A stretch of 5,671 bases of DNA from JALGVA01 sp964617715 (GTDB lineage: Bacteria > Armatimonadota > Zipacnadia > Zipacnadales > UBA5352): contig CAZTZN010000263.1 of NCBI GenBank assembly GCA_964617715.1, forward strand, positions 1 through 5,671. Direction: 5' to 3'. The notes under the pieces were generated by a model. That model was not told where the DNA came from, searched no databases, and saw only the letters and a list, made by a program, of their open reading frames with translations. Positions 4,752 to 5,671 of the stretch are shown one piece after another. The position numbers and the translations under genes were made by a program. How positions within the stretch are numbered: the stretch's first letter is position 1; every line of letters begins with the position of its first letter.

Positions 4752-5671
4752 ATGCGTACAACCATCCTGCTCGCCGTGATCGCCCTGGAGGCCGCCATGT
4801 CAGCAGACGCAGTCCCCACGGTGTCATTCCAGCCTGCCGATCCTGCGCTCGCCGTCGAGTGGCCCGACTCCGGCGCGTCGCTGCGCGCGCCCGGCCCACG
4901 TCTGAGCATCGACGGCGTCGCGCAGACGCCGACCGCCGCGCAGTGGTCGCGCGATGGCGAAGACGTGCGCGCCCGCCTCTCCTTCGGCGAGTCCGCCCGT
5001 CTTGACCTCAGCGTGCGGCCGGGGCCGGATCCGACTCAGCTCATCGTGAGCGCGCGGGTCACCAGCCGCGCCGATGCGCCGATCACCGTCGGCGACCTGC
5101 GCCTGCTCGCCGACGCGCGCCTGTCGCCGGGCGGGCTCGGAGAGGGGGATGCCGCGCCGACGGTCTACGTGGACTCGGGCGGTCAGGGCGGAACGCATGT
5201 GGCGCGCCTCGACGAGCCGCAGCGGTGCGCGGGGATCTGTGCGCTCTGGAACCCGGCGGCGGAGCTGAGCGCGGTGTGTGCCTTTCTGTCCTTCGAGCAC
5301 GACAACGCGGTCACGGTGGCGCCCGGCGAGGGCGCGATCGCGCTCGATGCGGTGACCTCCACGCCGATTGAGCTGGCACCCGGCGCATCGCACGACTTCG
5401 ACCCGCTGCTGCTCGACGTGCGCCCGAACCCGTATGAGGCGCTCGAGCGCTACGCCGACGCGGTGTGCGCGCAGGTCAACCCGCCGATCCCGGACGAGAT
5501 GCCCTGCGGCTGGATCTCGTGGTACGGCTACCGCCTGACCATGACCGAGGACACCATCCTCGAGAACGCCGCGGTCATCGCCCGCCACTTCCGCAAGTTC
5601 GGCGTGACCATCATCCAGCCCGACCACGGCTGGCAGGATCGCGACATCTGCGGCAACTGGGTGGTCAACGA
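4752..5671 (+). CDS. Secreted clan GH-D (melibiase-like, GH36/GH27) glycoside hydrolase, 3' partial
   Basis: The frame is open from the ATG at 4752 to the right edge, 306 codons plus two bases, so the C-terminus is missing. Residues 1-20 look like a short signal peptide: Arg2, a hydrophobic stretch with one Glu at 13, and an ADA cleavage box before Val21. Residues about 25-225 are beta-rich, as in the N-terminal sandwich domain of alpha-galactosidase-like enzymes. A linker, NPYEALERYADAV (226-238), leads to the first barrel strand, CGWISWYGY (252-260), and the second, FGVTIIQPDHGWQ (283-295), typical of clan GH-D. The catalytic Asp residues lie beyond the window. The likely role is removal of alpha-linked galactose or a similar sugar from oligo- or polysaccharide outside the cytoplasm. 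An in-frame ATG at 4710 would add 14 residues (with extra Arg and Lys) and still leave a possible signal peptide. It diverges from the enolase/oxidoreductase operon, suggesting a shared carbohydrate-use locus. The exact GH family is uncertain. Confidence 0.85.
   Translation, partial: MRTTILLAVIALEAAMSADAVPTVSFQPADPALAVEWPDSGASLRAPGPRLSIDGVAQTPTAAQWSRDGEDVRARLSFGESARLDLSVRPGPDPTQLIVSARVTSRADAPITVGDLRLLADARLSPGGLGEGDAAPTVYVDSGGQGGTHVARLDEPQRCAGICALWNPAAELSAVCAFLSFEHDNAVTVAPGEGAIALDAVTSTPIELAPGASHDFDPLLLDVRPNPYEALERYADAVCAQVNPPIPDEMPCGWISWYGYRLTMTEDTILENAAVIARHFRKFGVTIIQPDHGWQDRDICGNWVVN

Noticed and set aside
4163..5005. Plus-strand frame of 280 codons spanning the divergent gap and the hydrolase start
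   Set aside because: It overlaps two supported genes in the wrong frame and turns into Arg/Ala-rich sequence; no motif supports it.
4824..5627. Minus-strand open frame of 267 codons opposite the hydrolase
   Set aside because: The plus-strand frame has a signal peptide, a ribosome binding site and clan GH-D motifs and stays open to the edge. The minus frame is Arg/Val/His-rich without domains.
1..5671. CRISPR arrays, insertion sequences, attachment sites, tRNA or rRNA genes
   Set aside because: I looked for regularly spaced repeats, transposase motifs, terminal inverted repeats with target duplications, and tRNA-like cloverleafs, and saw none.

Overview
The window is very G+C-rich (about two thirds by eye), densely coding and bacterial in style: Shine-Dalgarno sites, GTG and TTG starts, and short intergenic gaps. 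The gene set is an extracellular melibiase-like hydrolase, an enolase-superfamily sugar-acid-type enzyme, tandem Gfo/Idh/MocA oxidoreductases and a membrane-anchored SDH-type serine protease. That suits a heterotrophic, carbohydrate-degrading bacterium of the Armatimonadota / Planctomycetota / Hydrogenedentes type, probably from a metagenome. The taxonomic guess is inference only; no rRNA, tRNA or other phylogenetic marker is present.

Layout. Four genes lie on the minus strand and, read in transcription order (right to left), are: an enolase-superfamily enzyme (4344 to 2998, TTG start); a Gfo/Idh/MocA oxidoreductase (2995 to 2021, GTG start only 2 nt after the upstream stop); a paralogous Gfo/Idh/MocA oxidoreductase (1924 to 962) after a 96-nt gap; a terminator-like hairpin (911-936); and an SDH/ClpP-fold serine protease (882 to 58). 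On the plus strand, diverging from the enolase gene across a 407-nt gap rich in inverted repeats, a secreted clan GH-D glycoside hydrolase starts at 4752 and runs off the right edge. The first 57 bases hold no recognisable gene.

How the genes may work together. The secreted hydrolase would release a sugar outside the cytoplasm. The two NAD(P)-dependent dehydrogenases and the enolase-fold enzyme would then oxidise, dehydrate or isomerise that sugar or its acid in the cytoplasm. This is inferred from family membership and gene order; no substrate can be read from the sequence. The protease gene looks transcriptionally separable and is probably housekeeping or quality control rather than part of the sugar pathway.

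Points most worth a second look: both dehydrogenases appear to carry Cys where characterised relatives have the catalytic Asp; the oxidoreductase pair is coupled to an enolase-superfamily protein of unassigned substrate; and the divergent gap has several nested, partly mutually exclusive hairpins. Nothing here is a clearly new defence, mobile or RNA system.
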